From Vandiemenella viatica (Eukaryota > Arthropoda > Insecta > Orthoptera > Morabidae): DNA of 64,000 nucleotides. Both the position numbers and the translations under genes were made by a program. The notes under the pieces were generated by a model. That model saw only the letters and a list, made by a program, of their open reading frames with translations, was not told the origin of the DNA and ran no database searches. Where the stretch lies: contig JARYHS010013631.1 in NCBI GenBank assembly GCA_031002005.1, positions 68,073,832 through 68,137,831 on the forward strand, read 5' to 3'. Positions 33,720 through 45,590 of this stretch are shown here, in pieces (position 1 is the first letter of the stretch; each line of letters opens with the position of its first letter).

Positions 33720-34140
33720 ATCGCCAGGTCATGATAATATATCCCATCTAGCGCTGAAGTTATTACCCCTTAAGACAGTAAGCTATCTCAGAGCACAGCA
33801 TTCTCTGTACCGGAAATTTAAAGAGAGTGGTAACATGCTGATATAATACTTTTCAACAAACCTAAGAAATCAGCAATCCTATCCTCTGGCTATAGACCTA
33901 TAAGCTTACTTCCCACTTTATCAAAATTATTGGAAAAGATAATACGGAAGCGGCTAACTTCCCTCCTTGATGGTAGGGGAACTATCCCGCCACATCAATT
34001 TGGATTTCGCCCGATGCACTCAACCTCACACAAAATACTGTGCCTGGTTGAAGACGTCACAAGGGGCTTTGAGCCTAACATCACTCCCTGGCTGCTTTTC
34101 TCGATGTTGCCCAGGCATTTGGTAAAGTATGGCCTATTAG
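33720..34140 (+). pseudogene. Jockey-like RT, left part
   Basis: Frames read KSPGHDNISHLALKLLP (RT finger start, SPGxDxIS), then after a stop PLSSGYRPIS-like wording (SSGYRPISLLPTLSKL in a shifted frame), HQFGFRPMHSTSHKI, and the motif-A region DVAQAFGKVWPIS, in which AQAFGKVW stands for the usual SKAFDKVW. Motif A thus has Gly in place of the second Asp. Two frameshifts. Confidence 0.78.
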
Positions 34141-34142
34141 TA

Positions 34143-36286
34143 GGGTGTCCCTAGCAAGAACAGATTTTTTTTTTTTTCGAATATTCAAACGCATATCCGC
34201 TAATTCTTTTTAAATCACTGTGGCTAACTTACATAAGAAATTTTATCCTCCTACGATGACCGAGTGCCGAGTAGACATGAAAGTTTACGAAAAATTCTTA
34301 TTTTGACTGTCGCTTGATACGTGACTAAATCATTAAAATTTGGTATAATTCTGAATTAACAATGAAATCTAAATAATATTTAATTTTTTTACTAAGACAG
34401 GGGCATTTTCTTTTTAGGATTTCTTTTTACAGTGCGAGAACAATTAGGGTGTTTTTGCATGAAAATTGTTTCTGTTCTTCATCTGATGTATTGAAAGCAT
34501 AAAACTCTTGCATTAAATTTACAGCTCTTTCAGCTGTGTCGTTCAGATAAAAAACTTTTCTTTCGGCCTGTACAAAAACAGTATTTTCTTTCAACGAAGA
34601 AAACGCTTTTCTGAAGAACACTGCTTTGAATTTGCAACCGAGAAAACAAATGTTTGCTCTTCGCGGATACAAATTATTCGTGGTTTTTCCTAAAACAAAA
34701 TATAGGTAGGCATTAATCAAGTTCCAAAAGATACAAAATAATGTACATACAAGACAGCTAAATTTAGGTACCATATGAAATAGAGCCGGATATTTATGAC
34801 ATCAAAGGAGTGTACCTTTCTACAAAGTCAGAAAGTACTCTCCCTTTCTAAATTACAGACCATTTTACGTTCCTTGCTCAATTTAATTTGAAAATTTAGG
34901 AAACGTATCCTGAGTGAATAAAAGGCTCTTGCCAACCATCACACTTGATGCACTGCACTAGGATGCCTGATTTTCAGTTCCTTGTCACTATCTCCATCCA
35001 AAAATATAAATCATAGCTCAATTAGTTCACTGTAGTCGTCTCTCACGAAGGATTTTTTTTTTAATTCAGACAAATAGAATTGTAACAACTACTCAATTTG
35101 TATGTGATAAAAAAGTTTTTTCAGAGTGCTTGTATCAATTTGACGTCGTCATACAAAAAGTAACAACTTTCTTCCTAACATTTACTCCAGAAGTATCCAG
35201 GCACCATTGAGATCAGCTATGTTAGATGCAATTGTGTCGCAAATCATTATCTGCACTTTATCACTTATTCAAAGCACTCAGAACAACTTCACCTTTATCT
35301 TTATCACTAGAAGTTGTTCCCTATTACGAAATGAATTTGAGATAGATTGGCAGTAGTTCTTTGGAATTTCTTACGCCCAGACCAGACAACTTGCCGTCCC
35401 ACTGAATGGTCACGACTTGGAAACGTCATTTTATAATCTGTTATTGTAGCTTCTGCTCATTTCTTCGTCCTTTGTGTCCTCATTCGTTGAATGTAAGGCT
35501 TGTTTAAAGAAAAATCGTCAATGCTAAGTCCAAATCCCTCCACGATAATCTGAAAAACGTAAACTGAATCTCTCACACTTAACTAGCATCTATCCAGCTA
35601 TCCATAGCAACTATTAATTTAGGAGTAATGATATCTTTTCTTCTACGCTTTGCAGCAGTTTCTGATTGTATTATTTCGAGTGGTTTTTTTAAAATGCTCT
35701 TCCTGATGATCTCCGATGATAAAAAATGTGTCGTTGAGTTCTTCAGATAGTACCAACAAATCATAGGACGCTGAAGAGATTTACTACCCGCTGGACCACA
35801 TATATTTAAGCATTTTTCTCTTCATCATTTATTTTCATTTGTTTTACCCTTTCATCTTTTTCAGCTAGTTTTTCACACACCCCAAGCAAGCTGGTCTCCC
35901 AGGCGCAAGGAATTTCGGGCCTTTTTTTTTAGATCTACAATCTAGCTCTCACTTGTAGTCAATTTGCATTCACGTATATTAAAAAATAAATCTGATAGAA
36001 CTCCTGCAATTTGGTAGTTTGCCTCTCCTAATAATAATATACTCTCTCTAGCACCATCCATTAGAATAAAACAATATGTGATACCTATTCAAGAACTGTA
36101 ATGACAGTAACAATTAACATGGGCGCAAGCCGCTACTCTTACATAACTTATACAAAGATGAATCGGTGCAAGTCGGCAGGGGTTGCAGTTCTCCGAATGG
36201 CTTAAAAATTTATTTGTGAGTGTTTTAGGGGAAAAAATAGGACCTATGCATTACAAGATTTTGACTTTGAAAAATAAGGAATACCC
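34143..36286 (-). mobile_element. DNA transposon inserted in the LINE (TA duplication)
   Basis: 2144-bp insert. Its ends read GGGTGTCCCT on the left and, reversed, GGGTATTCCT on the right, flanked by TA (34141-34142 and 36287-36288). Removing it and one TA restores the LINE RT frame across the junction (VWPIS|NTGLLYKL), which fixes the boundaries well. Minus-strand frames at 34427-34774 (YLNDTAERAVNLMQEF, SDEEQKQF) and 35579-35764 (RRRKDIITPKLIVAMDSW) look like a decayed transposase. I do not recognise its superfamily with certainty; the TA target suggests a Tc1/mariner-like mechanism. Confidence 0.7.
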
Positions 36287-37020
36287 TAATACTGGATTGT
36301 TATATAAACTTAAAAATGCAGTAATGCCTCTATATTTGTATAAAATCTTAGAAAGATTTCTACAGAACCGAACCTTCAGTGTATGATTTGGCAAAAATTA
36401 TCCACAGCTCGACCAGTAACAGCAGGAGTTCCATAGGGGTCTGTTTTAGGGCCCATCCTATTCAACATATACACGTCAGACATTCCAGAATTCGCAAATA
36501 CCTTGACTGAAATGTACGCTGATGATACAGTTATGTACACTTTACATAACGACATCCAAATCGCAGCCAATTATCTTCAGGAAGCTGTTACACAACTAAC
36601 TGAGTGGTTAAATCGCTGGCTTTTATCACTAAACCCCGAAAAAAATGTCAAGCCAAAATTTTCATACTGAGACATTCACTAAACATCATTGGAAATAACA
36701 TTGCAAGGAATCCACATGATCAACCAATTAAATACCTTGGAGTCGACCTTGACAGTCCGTTAACATGGAACATACACATCAATAATAAATTAAACCAAGC
36801 CAATGCCAGATTACCAAATTGTACCCAGTGTTAAATAAAAAAATCATCATTAAAAACAGAGTGCTGCTGTCTATTAATTTACAAAATGATATTACGACCG
36901 CTAATAACATACGCATCGCATGTCCAATATAGGAGTGCGCTAGTCGTAGCAAGTTACATAGAGTACAAATATTCTAAAACAAAGTTCTCCGGTTAGCTGT
37001 AAACCTACCATGGAACGTAC
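36287..37020 (+). pseudogene. Jockey-like RT, right part
   Basis: Reads NTGLLYKL, LERFLQNRTFSV, then AGVP-stop-GSVLGPILFNIY (premature stop in the VPQG box), MYADDTVMYT (catalytic YADD intact), LTEWLNRWLLSLNPEK and YLGVDLDSPLTWNIHI, then the LRPLITYASHVQ region. Stops and frameshifts show it is dead. Confidence 0.85.
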
Positions 37021-37639
37021 ACAATAGTCACCCCTACACATAGAATTAAGTGTTTCTTAATGTTTTATAATGAATTAGTAAAACAACAAACTAAACATTT
37101 CATCAAACGGATCAGAACCTGGTGCACAGTTTTATGGATTAGGAAATTGAGCGGGCCAAATTAGACTAAATAAAACGCCTTCCTCAAGACATTTATCTAT
37201 CAAACAGTGACTCTGAAGAAGAAGTGAACCAGTAAAAATTAAAAATGCCGTCTGTCACATATGGTCTTTTATTTTCTATTTCTCTTGTCGACTGCGTCTC
37301 CATCACATGTTCTGAAACAAGCTTCTCCTCAGTGTTAAAAACTAAATGTATTCCATGAACAAAATTGTAATCATCTTAAACCAATTTAATTACAACTGTT
37401 TTTATTACTGTTATAATATTGATAACTGCATTTTTTACTGTTTTAATAGTAATAACTGTTTTTATTACTGTCGTAAGATATTTATTGTATCACTGTTAAG
37501 TAGTTACTGCGATGCGACAGAGGGCTGATCTCTACCATGACAATGCGAATTTTATGTTTTGTAAAATTCAGCATTATCCTGTAAAGCTAAACTTGCTGAT
37601 CGGATAATAAATATATATATAAAGAAAAAAAGAGCACAT

Positions 37640-38600
37640 GGACTATTAGTGAGTAATAAAGGTGGAAATATTTTGATCAAGACTGTTATAAGTATGAATC
37701 AATATGTGTCGGCTACGTACCGATCAGGGAGAGAAAGTTACCACGTTTTTGCGCAAGCAGCTGGAAAATATTATCACGTTCTCGGCATTCAATATAGCTG
37801 CTATAGGAGAATTTCTGTACAAAAAAACGGAGTGTACGCGTCGCTTAATTCCCTGTAGTAAATCGCCGCATTTCAAGGAATTGGCCCTGGAATGAAGTTA
37901 CCGATGAATAGATCACCTTATTGAAGAACTTGAATATTCCGAAAAGTGTGTGTCTGTGGGGGGGGGGGGGGGAGGGAGAAGGTTAAAGGTAGTTACGATA
38001 TTTGATTCGTTGTGGCAGAAGCTATATCCACTCAAGGAGGAATCACATCCACGTAGCGACCGCCTGTTTCCGCGCTGGGCGCTGGAATCGGAGAACGTCG
38101 TTCATTGTTTATAAACTCCGCTCTGAAAAAAATAAGAAATCCCGAAATTGAGAAGAGCTAGTTCGTTCGCGACGTCCCGAATGCGAGGCCAGAACGCTAG
38201 CAGTTACACCACCACGCTCGGTCAGAGAGACGAAAAACGTCACTGTTCCAGTACAAATTTTTTAGTTTCAAAAGGCACGATATAATTTATGAATCATAAA
38301 AATAATTGTTTCGGACCTGTTCGCGTACACTACCCAGATAATAATTAATGCAAAATGGCGGGAAGGGAGAAACAGAGCGTCAATTAGTTAAAAATGCGTT
38401 GTTTATTTATTTATAAAATTAGTTTTAGGGTGTGGTATATGTAACACATTGAAATGAAAAACAAAAAATAATAGCATGAAAATATATGTATTTAATGCAA
38501 CAAATACAATAAATACTTTTTTTCTTCCATATACTTTTTGTTTTCCTTTTCCAAAGACAAACAAACTTCTTTTTTTCTAAAAAAAGGTGCAAACTCTACA
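37640..38600. other. Spacer with SINE-A head fragment
   Basis: 38172-38223 holds only the tRNA-like head of SINE-A in minus orientation (CCCGAATGCGAGGCCAGAAC, CCACCACGCTCGG). A 14-base G run lies at 37960-37973. The frame at 37649 is not recognised. Confidence 0.5.
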
Positions 38601-38603
38601 GTT

Positions 38604-38939
38604 TGTAAAATTATTATTATTTTTATATATCATCTTTCATTTTTACTTTTATTGCTGCTTCTTTACATTAACCAATACAATTATACTTTCATCCAAACTT
38701 CGCCGTTGTACATACCATCTCTGCTTCTCATCTGTTCTCTATCGTTCAAAGATCTTCCTCCTCCTGTACTGTCCAGAGATTTTCATGTACTTTTCATCTG
38801 GTAATAACGCTGCTTGGAATTCTTTGATACAATACTTAAGACATAATAATAACCCGATATAAAACACTTCCCATTGAAATAATATAAAACAAACATTAAT
38901 TATTAATTATTTAAAACTAAGAGGCTGTGTATTCTTACA
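38604..38939 (-). repeat. 3' LTR of the small LTR element
   Basis: Direct repeat of 40567-40901. On the minus strand it contains a poly(A) signal (AATAAAAG) near its end. Confidence 0.92.
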
Positions 38940-39123
38940 CATCCCCTCGGCCAATTTGTCACCAAAAATTTGTCAAATTTTTTGTGTGATTTATCATCAC
39001 ACCACTCACCCATACATACATTTTCAGCCATAGTTACATTCATTCACACCCCCGGTATAAGTTCAGATCACATTTTTTTTTTTTCTAATCCCAACAATTC
39101 CTCTGCTTCAATATTCTCATGTG

Positions 39124-39684
39124 TCACTCCCTCTTCATTTTCACTTTTCCCTTCGTTGCTTCTTTTTCCTTGTCTTCTCCGCCATCCTTCTTCTTTTCGA
39201 ATTTTATAATGTTGCGGCCTTCATTATATATATCAAGCCCTCTCTTCTTCTTCACTTTGCCTCTCGTTGATTCTTCTTCTTCACTAACTTCATCACACTT
39301 CTTCCTTATTAAGAAACATCTCACCTCGTATTCATCTTCTCTTGCCTCCTTGTCAGCTACAAGTGTACAGTACTCCTCCTCTTCTTCTTCTTCTAACTCT
39401 TCTTCGGTATCTTCATAACTCTTCTCGTCTTCAATTTCCTCGTCCTCTTCAGTTCGCAAACCATAATTTCTGTCATCATTTCTAATGGAAACAATAATCG
39501 TTTCATCTTTCCTTTCCATCTCTTCTCCTGTATTTTCCACGTTACTGTCCCACTGAACCATTCTCGCCAGGCCAATTACTTGATCTGATGCTATGTCATC
39601 TTTCTTAGTATCTCTAACTTTGTCTTTTTCCTCTATCTGTTCTAGACATTCCCACCATTTCACTGGTCCACTATTCTCACACAT
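39124..39684 (-). CDS. Downstream half of the split ORF, very acidic
   Basis: 186 codons from Met, in the same frame as the upstream ORF and separated from it by a single TAA and 22 sense codons. It begins near KWWECLEQIEEK and passes through a strongly acidic segment with runs of E and D (EEELEEEEEEE region), ending in a basic K/E-rich tail (KGKVKMKRE). I see no zinc knuckle or enzyme motif. I do not recognise it. It may be reached by stop readthrough or may be the tail of a once continuous 447-codon protein. Confidence 0.6.
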   Translation of the reverse strand: MCENSGPVKWWECLEQIEEKDKVRDTKKDDIASDQVIGLARMVQWDSNVENTGEEMERKDETIIVSIRNDDRNYGLRTEEDEEIEDEKSYEDTEEELEEEEEEEYCTLVADKEAREDEYEVRCFLIRKKCDEVSEEEESTRGKVKKKRGLDIYNEGRNIIKFEKKKDGGEDKEKEATKGKVKMKRE

Positions 39685-39750
39685 TGTATTGTTTTCTTCA
39701 TCGTCATCTCGCCGATTTTCTCCGTTTTCTTCTCTCTCATCCTCCTCAAT

Positions 39751-40467
39751 TTACATTCCTAACTTGTCTTCGCACGCCCTTCTTACTTCTTTAATCCAGT
39801 GATCAGTTTTGTCTTCTGTTCCTTTGTCAATCGCTCCTTCAGAATTTCCAACAGGATGATTGGCTTGATTGTTATTATCTTTAATCAACTTCTCTTGACA
39901 CTTTCTTCTCGTAAAGTCTTCATCAAAATATGCCGTTACTTCTTCCAAGATTACTTTTTTGTGTCTATCACTAGTAACGGACATTTTAACTTCACCACCA
40001 ATATCTTTCCCCGTATATCCATCTACGTTATTATAGTCATAATCTGGCTTATCATCCTCACGTTCAACGCTTAACTGTACATCTTTTCTATTTTTCCAAT
40101 ATTCCATTAATTTACGCCTCATAAACCGTATTTCATTATCGATTTCGTATATGGCAGAAGTGATTTTTGACATATCCAATCTGCCACAGTAATTCTCCAT
40201 ACTCTCTTGATACTTATCCAACTCTAACCCTACTTTGTTTCTACACAGTTCTATATTTTTCACCATACCATACTTCCTTAACTTTTCAGAGTATAATAAA
40301 TTCACTTCACACTCCCAATTAAAATATGCGATCATCCTCTCAATATTATTTACGTCAACATCAAACTTTTCCACTTCTTTCACATTACATCTCAGAGAAA
40401 CTATTTTATCCATCCACTGTTTCGTCCTCCCAAACAAATCACATACCTCTATTATTTCCATGTTCAA
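39751..40467 (-). CDS. Unknown Gag-position protein of the small LTR element
   Basis: 238 residues starting about 85 bp after the primer-binding site, the position of gag. It is rich in K, E, D, N and aromatic residues; helical segments such as QWMDKIVSLRCNVKEVEKF and IYEIDNEIRFMRRKLMEYW suggest coiled coil. No capsid motif or CCHC knuckle is recognisable. A structural (Gag-like) role is inferred from position only. It ends with TAA, after which the frame stays open for 208 more codons. Confidence 0.65.
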   Translation of the reverse strand: MNMEIIEVCDLFGRTKQWMDKIVSLRCNVKEVEKFDVDVNNIERMIAYFNWECEVNLLYSEKLRKYGMVKNIELCRNKVGLELDKYQESMENYCGRLDMSKITSAIYEIDNEIRFMRRKLMEYWKNRKDVQLSVEREDDKPDYDYNNVDGYTGKDIGGEVKMSVTSDRHKKVILEEVTAYFDEDFTRRKCQEKLIKDNNNQANHPVGNSEGAIDKGTEDKTDHWIKEVRRACEDKLGM

Positions 40468-40566
40468 ATGACAATTTTAACCTCTTCTAGCTTCAATCCG
40501 AAGATTACAAGATTCTTCTATTACGAGCTAAATAATTAGCTCTGTGTCACGGTCACAGTCGCCACA

Positions 40567-40901
40567 TGTAAAATTATTATTATTTTATATATCATCTTTC
40601 ATTTTTACTTTTATTGCTGCTTCTTTACATTAACCAATACAATTATACTTTCATCCAAACTTCGCCGTTGTACATACCATCTCTGCTTCTCATCTGTTCG
40701 CTATCGTTCAAAGATCTTCCTCCTCCTGTACTGTCCAGAGATTTTCATGTACTTTTCATCTGGTAATAACGCTGCTTGGAATTCTTTGATACAATACTTA
40801 AGACATAATAATAACCCGATATAAAACACTTCCCATTGAAATAATATAAAACAAACATTAATTATTAATTATTTAAAACTAAGAGGCTGTGTATTCTTAC
40901 A
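40567..40901 (-). repeat. 5' LTR of the small LTR element
   Basis: 335-bp repeat of 38604-38939. The primer-binding site lies 3 bp inside (plus-strand 40545-40563). Confidence 0.92.
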
Positions 40902-40904
40902 AGT

Positions 40905-41380
40905 TGTAGTGTTAATACTGAAAGTTTATGTATGGCTCTTACTGGAATAAGAATTCCCAACCTACTTTCAGGATTCTGAATCGCATGTTTAACACAACTT
41001 TCCAAAGAAGTGTACGTGCATCTTCTGCGAGACGATATAGGCGTGAAGGAAGGATTCCAACGCTAGAGCAGTCTTCGCGTCACATTGCAATGTCGACCTC
41101 GTTCAGCATTTATTTGAAGAGGTGGCACTTCAATAGGATCACGTCTCAAGTTAATGGCGCCCACTTGAGGTTAGTGCTGAGATTTAGCCGTGTCTCATTT
41201 TCTTTACCTTATTGTTCAGGTACAGTCTCGGAGATATCGCATGAAAGGCTTTATCAGTGTAACCATAATCTTCAAAGTTATTCACCACGACTATCCCGTA
41301 AATAGTTGAATTTTTTTAATTTTAATGAGCCCGGAGCGTGATAGGTAACCTTTTGGCATGGTGTTAGGGAGATTTAAGTT
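40905..41380. other. Spacer with an unrecognised 125-codon frame
   Basis: The plus frame 40928-41305 is rich in R and S and has no domain I know. The region reads like decayed TE sequence. No gene is claimed. Confidence 0.35.
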
Positions 41381-41490
41381 TTTCATTGTTTCCATAAATC
41401 ACTCGAGGCGAATGTGATGGGATGGCTCCTTCAAATAATGCCGTGACTGAATTACTTCTCGTTCCTTGCCCCATGCCCTTTCCCGCCGCT
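41381..41490 (+). mobile_element. SINE-A body fragment, plus orientation
   Basis: Blocks TTGTTTCCATAAATCACTC, GGCTCCTTCAAAT and CTTCTCGTTCCTTGCCCCAT match the SINE-A body; the tRNA head is missing. Confidence 0.55.
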
Positions 41491-41499
41491 AATGATGAT

Positions 41500-44460
41500 G
41501 CGGCAATCGGTGATTGAATGCAGCTTGTTCGGATTTTTAGCGGCATATTTTCTGTACTGTCTGTTTTTTTCTATTGGCATTAGTCGTTACATTTGTGAGA
41601 GCACGTGTTAGTTCTTCCCGCAGTTCCTCCCTGTCAATCATTGTCTGTAAAACATAGCTTCCGAGCAAGAACGTAACACCACTTGTGCCCCTACCGCTGT
41701 ATTCACCTAGCCTGGTGGTTGAGTTGTTTCAAATTTGTCGTATGGTTTCTCCAAAAGGCCATCTGGAATATCTTTCAGTTTCTGACCTCAGTTCCCTCCT
41801 GGCTTTAATGAACTCAAAATCGATTAGCCGTAAATCCCTAACAATCATACACATTATTTGTAAAAGGTGTCTTTTTTTGTCCCAAGCCATTATCTCCCTT
41901 CATACCTAACCAAAACCGATAAATTGGTATCAGTTTAAAGACTGAGGTCTCCGCTTTAGCCACAACATATTCTGAGAAAGGAATTTTTCAGAATCAATAT
42001 TTTTACAACTTGTTTTTTGTCATAAGCCATTTATCTTTCTTGATACCTAATCGGAGTCGATAAATGAGTTATAATTTTAAAGAACAAGTTCTCCATTTGG
42101 GTATCATAATTAATTAAGAAAGTAAGTTTTGGGAATTTCACTCTTTAAGGGCAAAAGTAATAGCTATGAAGGTCGCGCGTATGAGACAGTTCAGAGCCAA
42201 GCCACTAGATAGCAACAGCATATATCACAGAGAGATATCAATAAACTGTTTTATGTATAATAATGAACTTCCCGGATTTTTTTGATTTTTTTAGAAACAT
42301 TTCTGTTTTGCAATATTATTCTTATGTAAACATTTTATTTGTGAAACTTTCGCACCGGCTACGATCGCTGCAACTTATATCACAGAGATACGGATATGCT
42401 GTGTGTATGTCATTCAGATTAGTTGTTTTCCCTTTAAGGTCAGTGACAGTTTGTCATACATATGTTTTACGCGACCCAAAGTTTTTCCCAATTGTTTCGT
42501 AACATGCTATAAGTATTTATTACGTACCTTTTACACTAAACAAATAAAAAAATTGCCTCAAATGAGGCGGTTCTTCTTTCATCTTATTACAAACCACGAA
42601 CCTTACTATTCATCATATTCACGAAATTTTCGCACCGATCATCTAGTATTAACAAAGAGCAGCGTAATAGGAATATCCGCAGAAACGCTATACTGGCTCC
42701 AAGAACGGTGAAATGTTTTTAAGAAGATATCATTATTTTACTAATGGGTATGTGTAAAAAGATTACTTTTCAAACAGTTCGCAGAATTTTCTAAGAGGCA
42801 ACGTATAATGAGAGCTACTTATGGAATAGATGTTTTATATTTAAACTAATTTCGTGACTATGAACACCGGATTAGATGGTTCGAGATCCACTAGTGATAG
42901 TGGCTAGCGGCATTTGAATGTTGTGATATAACTGTTGCATTCAGGACCAAAGACCTATCGTGCGTATGGACTGTTGGGATACGAAGTCGCTGATGAAGAA
43001 TCGTCAGTCGGATGTAAATATTAAACTTGCAGCGTTGTCGTTGCACTTCGGAATAGATGGATTGAAAGAAGAGTCACTGTGTTCCAACCGCACCTTCTTT
43101 CATCACTATGCGCAAGACAAAGAAGACACTGTAGTAAAATCTCACATCCAAGCTATTCAACTTCACTTACAATAACTCTAACCATGCTGCAGAAGGCAAT
43201 AGTAAAATCACCCCGATCAAAATTTTCCTCGGAGTTCTTGTGGGGGAGTAATACCTACTTGATAATCGTCCAAGGGGCTGGGAATCCTGGCAGCGCAAAA
43301 GACTTCTATTGCAAGTCCATGATGCTAAGCCACTTATACCCTTCAACTTCTGTCATAAATAGAGTTGTGTTCTGTATGTAGGTAAATAATTCACTGAAAA
43401 AAAAATAAGTAAGAAACGTTCAAAATACGTATCAAGCTGCAAAGAAAAAAAATCCATAGTTGTAACAAAATGTTACTTAGTCCTATTAGTCCCAGAAATC
43501 TAAATCAAAGCTTTTTACACATTCAGGACCACTTCACTGTGGATATGAGCACACTAATCGTCTTCTTCATAACTTTCAATAGTACAATAATTGTCACTAA
43601 GCTCTGTATAGCGACTAGAAGCACCACATAAATAATAAGAAAAATTTTCTGATAAATCTTTTCTTCCAATCAGTTCACCTGTCATCCTTAATTCCTATTA
43701 TTTAATAACGTTTACTTACTGGTTACCATCGGAATACCAATGCCTAAAACAGGTTATAGCGAATAGTAAGCTCATTAGAATTTTTTTTTAAATAATCAAT
43801 GCAGACTCGAAGATGAATAAGAGCCAAAGTATCTAGTACAGTGTTACAAAAACTTTTACTTCCGTGACCCGGTTATTTTTAAGATTCCTTTTCGTGAGCT
43901 ATTAAAAACTTATTGCCTATTTTGAGATATAAAAAACTTTGTTGGATGTCAGTATCATTTTCATTTACTTTAATAGTTACTTACCTTTATAAGTCTTGTG
44001 TGATATTATTACAAAAATGCAACTAAAATGAAGGAAACGATAATAAATCTCAGGTTCGGTTACTGTATTTATTTATTAAGGAAAGCCGTGCTGAAAATTT
44101 AGTATCATACTTACAAGTAGTAACAAAACACGTTTCTACTTTAAATGTAAATGGATTCCTTATCCATTCTTTGTCGTTGTTGACGAAGGGAAAATATTGC
44201 TTCAGATTAGTCTCCAGATCTAGCAAATGTTCCTTGATATTTTATGAGGCAAGGCGACCCGGCATTTTTTTTCCCCCTCGTGATCCGCCATCGGATCGGG
44301 ATTCATCATTTCGAAAACTCTGATCTAGTATATGTGAATAGCATGCTATGTATCAGTGGAGGACCTCTTCTATTTTCGATTAATAGTTTTAGTGAATAAA
44401 CATCTCAATACCGCATAATCCGCTAATTAGCAAATAATGACAGTCTTTAACTTGTGCCAA
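41500..44460. other. Long AT-rich spacer
   Basis: No gene supported. At 41885-42110 two diverged copies of an approximately 130-bp unit are visible (ATACCTAACCAAAACCGATAA and ATACCTAATCGGAGTCGATAA). The short frames at 42263, 42960 and 43079 carry no known domain. Confidence 0.45.
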
Positions 44461-44461
44461 A

Positions 44462-44710
44462 CACACAATACACCGTCTCTGGTGGTTGATTGGTAACATT
44501 CGAGTTTGTCATTAGGGAAGACGCTAGTTCGAATACCGGTGGGGACATCTAGATTTTTGTTTTCCATACTTTCCCGAGATCACAGCAAGTAAATGACGAG
44601 TAGGTCCTCCACATATGCCATGGCATAACACATCCCCTCATCATGCCCAAAATCTTATCCCGGCTCTAATGTCCTCAATGTAGACAAATCGAAAAGCACC
44701 CCCATCAAAA
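44462..44710 (+). mobile_element. Diverged tRNA-headed SINE
   Basis: Begins TGGTGGTTGATTGGTAACATT (A-box area), has GTTCGAATACCGG as B box near 44528, then a body with TTTTCCATACTTTCCC and CGGCTCTAATGTCCTCAATGT. These match the order of SINE-A blocks, so it is an old relative. Confidence 0.6.
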
Positions 44711-44714
44711 TAAA

Positions 44715-45400
44715 TGTCAGAAATCAGAGGTCGGCCCACGTGTATAATGTTTGAAACGCAAAGGAAATAGAAAGCTTCACACATTGCGACTGTTGCTTTG
44801 TATTGTTAGTCAGCTGATTCTGACAAGTGAGTTAACGAGTCTTGTTATCACAGGTCACTAGTTATCTAACCTCAAAGACCAGATCCCGGAGTGGGAAGTA
44901 TTGACTTCGTTTAAGCTTCACAATATTCCACTCTCCCTAATGCCTCAATAACGAAGGAATGGAGCTATTATAAGCAGAAAATAGTAGGCCCAAAATGTTC
45001 TAACTGTGCTCGTATATAACTGATATGTTTCCTAAGACCTCGAAACGTGAAAATACTTTGTAGCTTTGAGGAAAATCAATGAACAATTATTTTTAAAGCA
45101 ATCGGGTCTCTTAGGTCAGCCAGCAGAATACTAGTATACTGGCTGGATGGCTAAGGTTCAAATCCGGTTATGTAATGCATTTTCCTCGAAGCCAAACTTG
45201 AGGAACTGCTCCCCAGCAACACTCTGCTTATTGTCAAATGAACATTCTTGTGATGATCAATCTACCCATCGTAATGTCGAAAATACAAATTGGAATTCGG
45301 AGCTTTACCTCCTCCTCACTTTTGTCCTGCTGTTTGACAGCCATATATATCTTGATGAAAGATTAGTACTCTACACCTCGTCAACATCGAGGTCTTTACA
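44715..45400. other. Spacer, one tRNA-like trace
   Basis: GGTTCAAATCCGG at 45155-45167 resembles a B box, but no convincing A box or body follows. Nothing else seen. Confidence 0.4.
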
Positions 45401-45404
45401 GCTG

Positions 45405-45590
45405 GTAACGAAAGGGGGGCAAGAAATTGAAAGAAATTCGGCCATTTCTTTTTAAAGGAACCTCGCGGCATTCTCCTGGAGTGATTTCAGGAAACCATGC
45501 AAAACCTAAATCAAGATAGATGGATGGGGATTTGAATCTGCGTCCTCCCGAATGCTAGGCTGTATATTAAAGCTCACCCACCACGCTTTG
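45405..45590 (-). mobile_element. SINE-A copy, 3'-truncated
   Basis: Minus orientation, head at the right (CCACCACGCTTTG). B box decayed (GATTTGAATC). Body block GGAGTGATTTCAGGAAACCATG is present; the 3' GGCGTAAAGCC end is missing. Confidence 0.65.

Larger units (their letters stand above)
33690..37635 (+). mobile_element. Jockey-like LINE, split by a DNA transposon
   Basis: Plus-strand LINE remnant. RT blocks lie at 33720-34140 and resume at 36287. The 3' untranslated region reaches an A-rich end near 37600-37635. The 5' half (endonuclease, ORF1) is missing. Excluding the nested transposon (34143-36286) the remnant is about 1.8 kb. Confidence 0.8.
38604..40901 (-). mobile_element. Small non-autonomous LTR retrotransposon, young
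   Basis: 2298-bp element with LTRs of 336 and 335 bp that differ, as far as I can see, by one indel and one substitution. The LTRs start TGTAA and end TTACA and are flanked by AGTT on both sides. Coding is on the minus strand, so 40567-40901 is the 5' LTR. Next to it TGGCGACTGTGAC (minus, 40551-40563) matches a tRNA-Arg(TCG) 3' end at 12 of 13 positions, a good primer-binding site. A short purine tract GAGGGGATG precedes the 3' LTR. There is no protease, RT, RNase H or integrase, only one unusual frame. Confidence 0.9.

Noticed and set aside
39119..39418. Ser/Leu-rich plus-strand frames opposite the small LTR element's ORFs
   Set aside because: They are antisense to the acidic minus-strand coding region; the E/D codon runs give long S/L/F antisense frames by composition.
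40928..41305. 125-codon Arg/Ser-rich frame as a host gene
   Set aside because: No domain, no splice or promoter context, and a composition like other decayed TE sequence here.
45150..45170. B-box-like GGTTCAAATCCGG as a tRNA or SINE
   Set aside because: No cloverleaf can be drawn and no A box at normal distance; no body similarity to the other SINEs.
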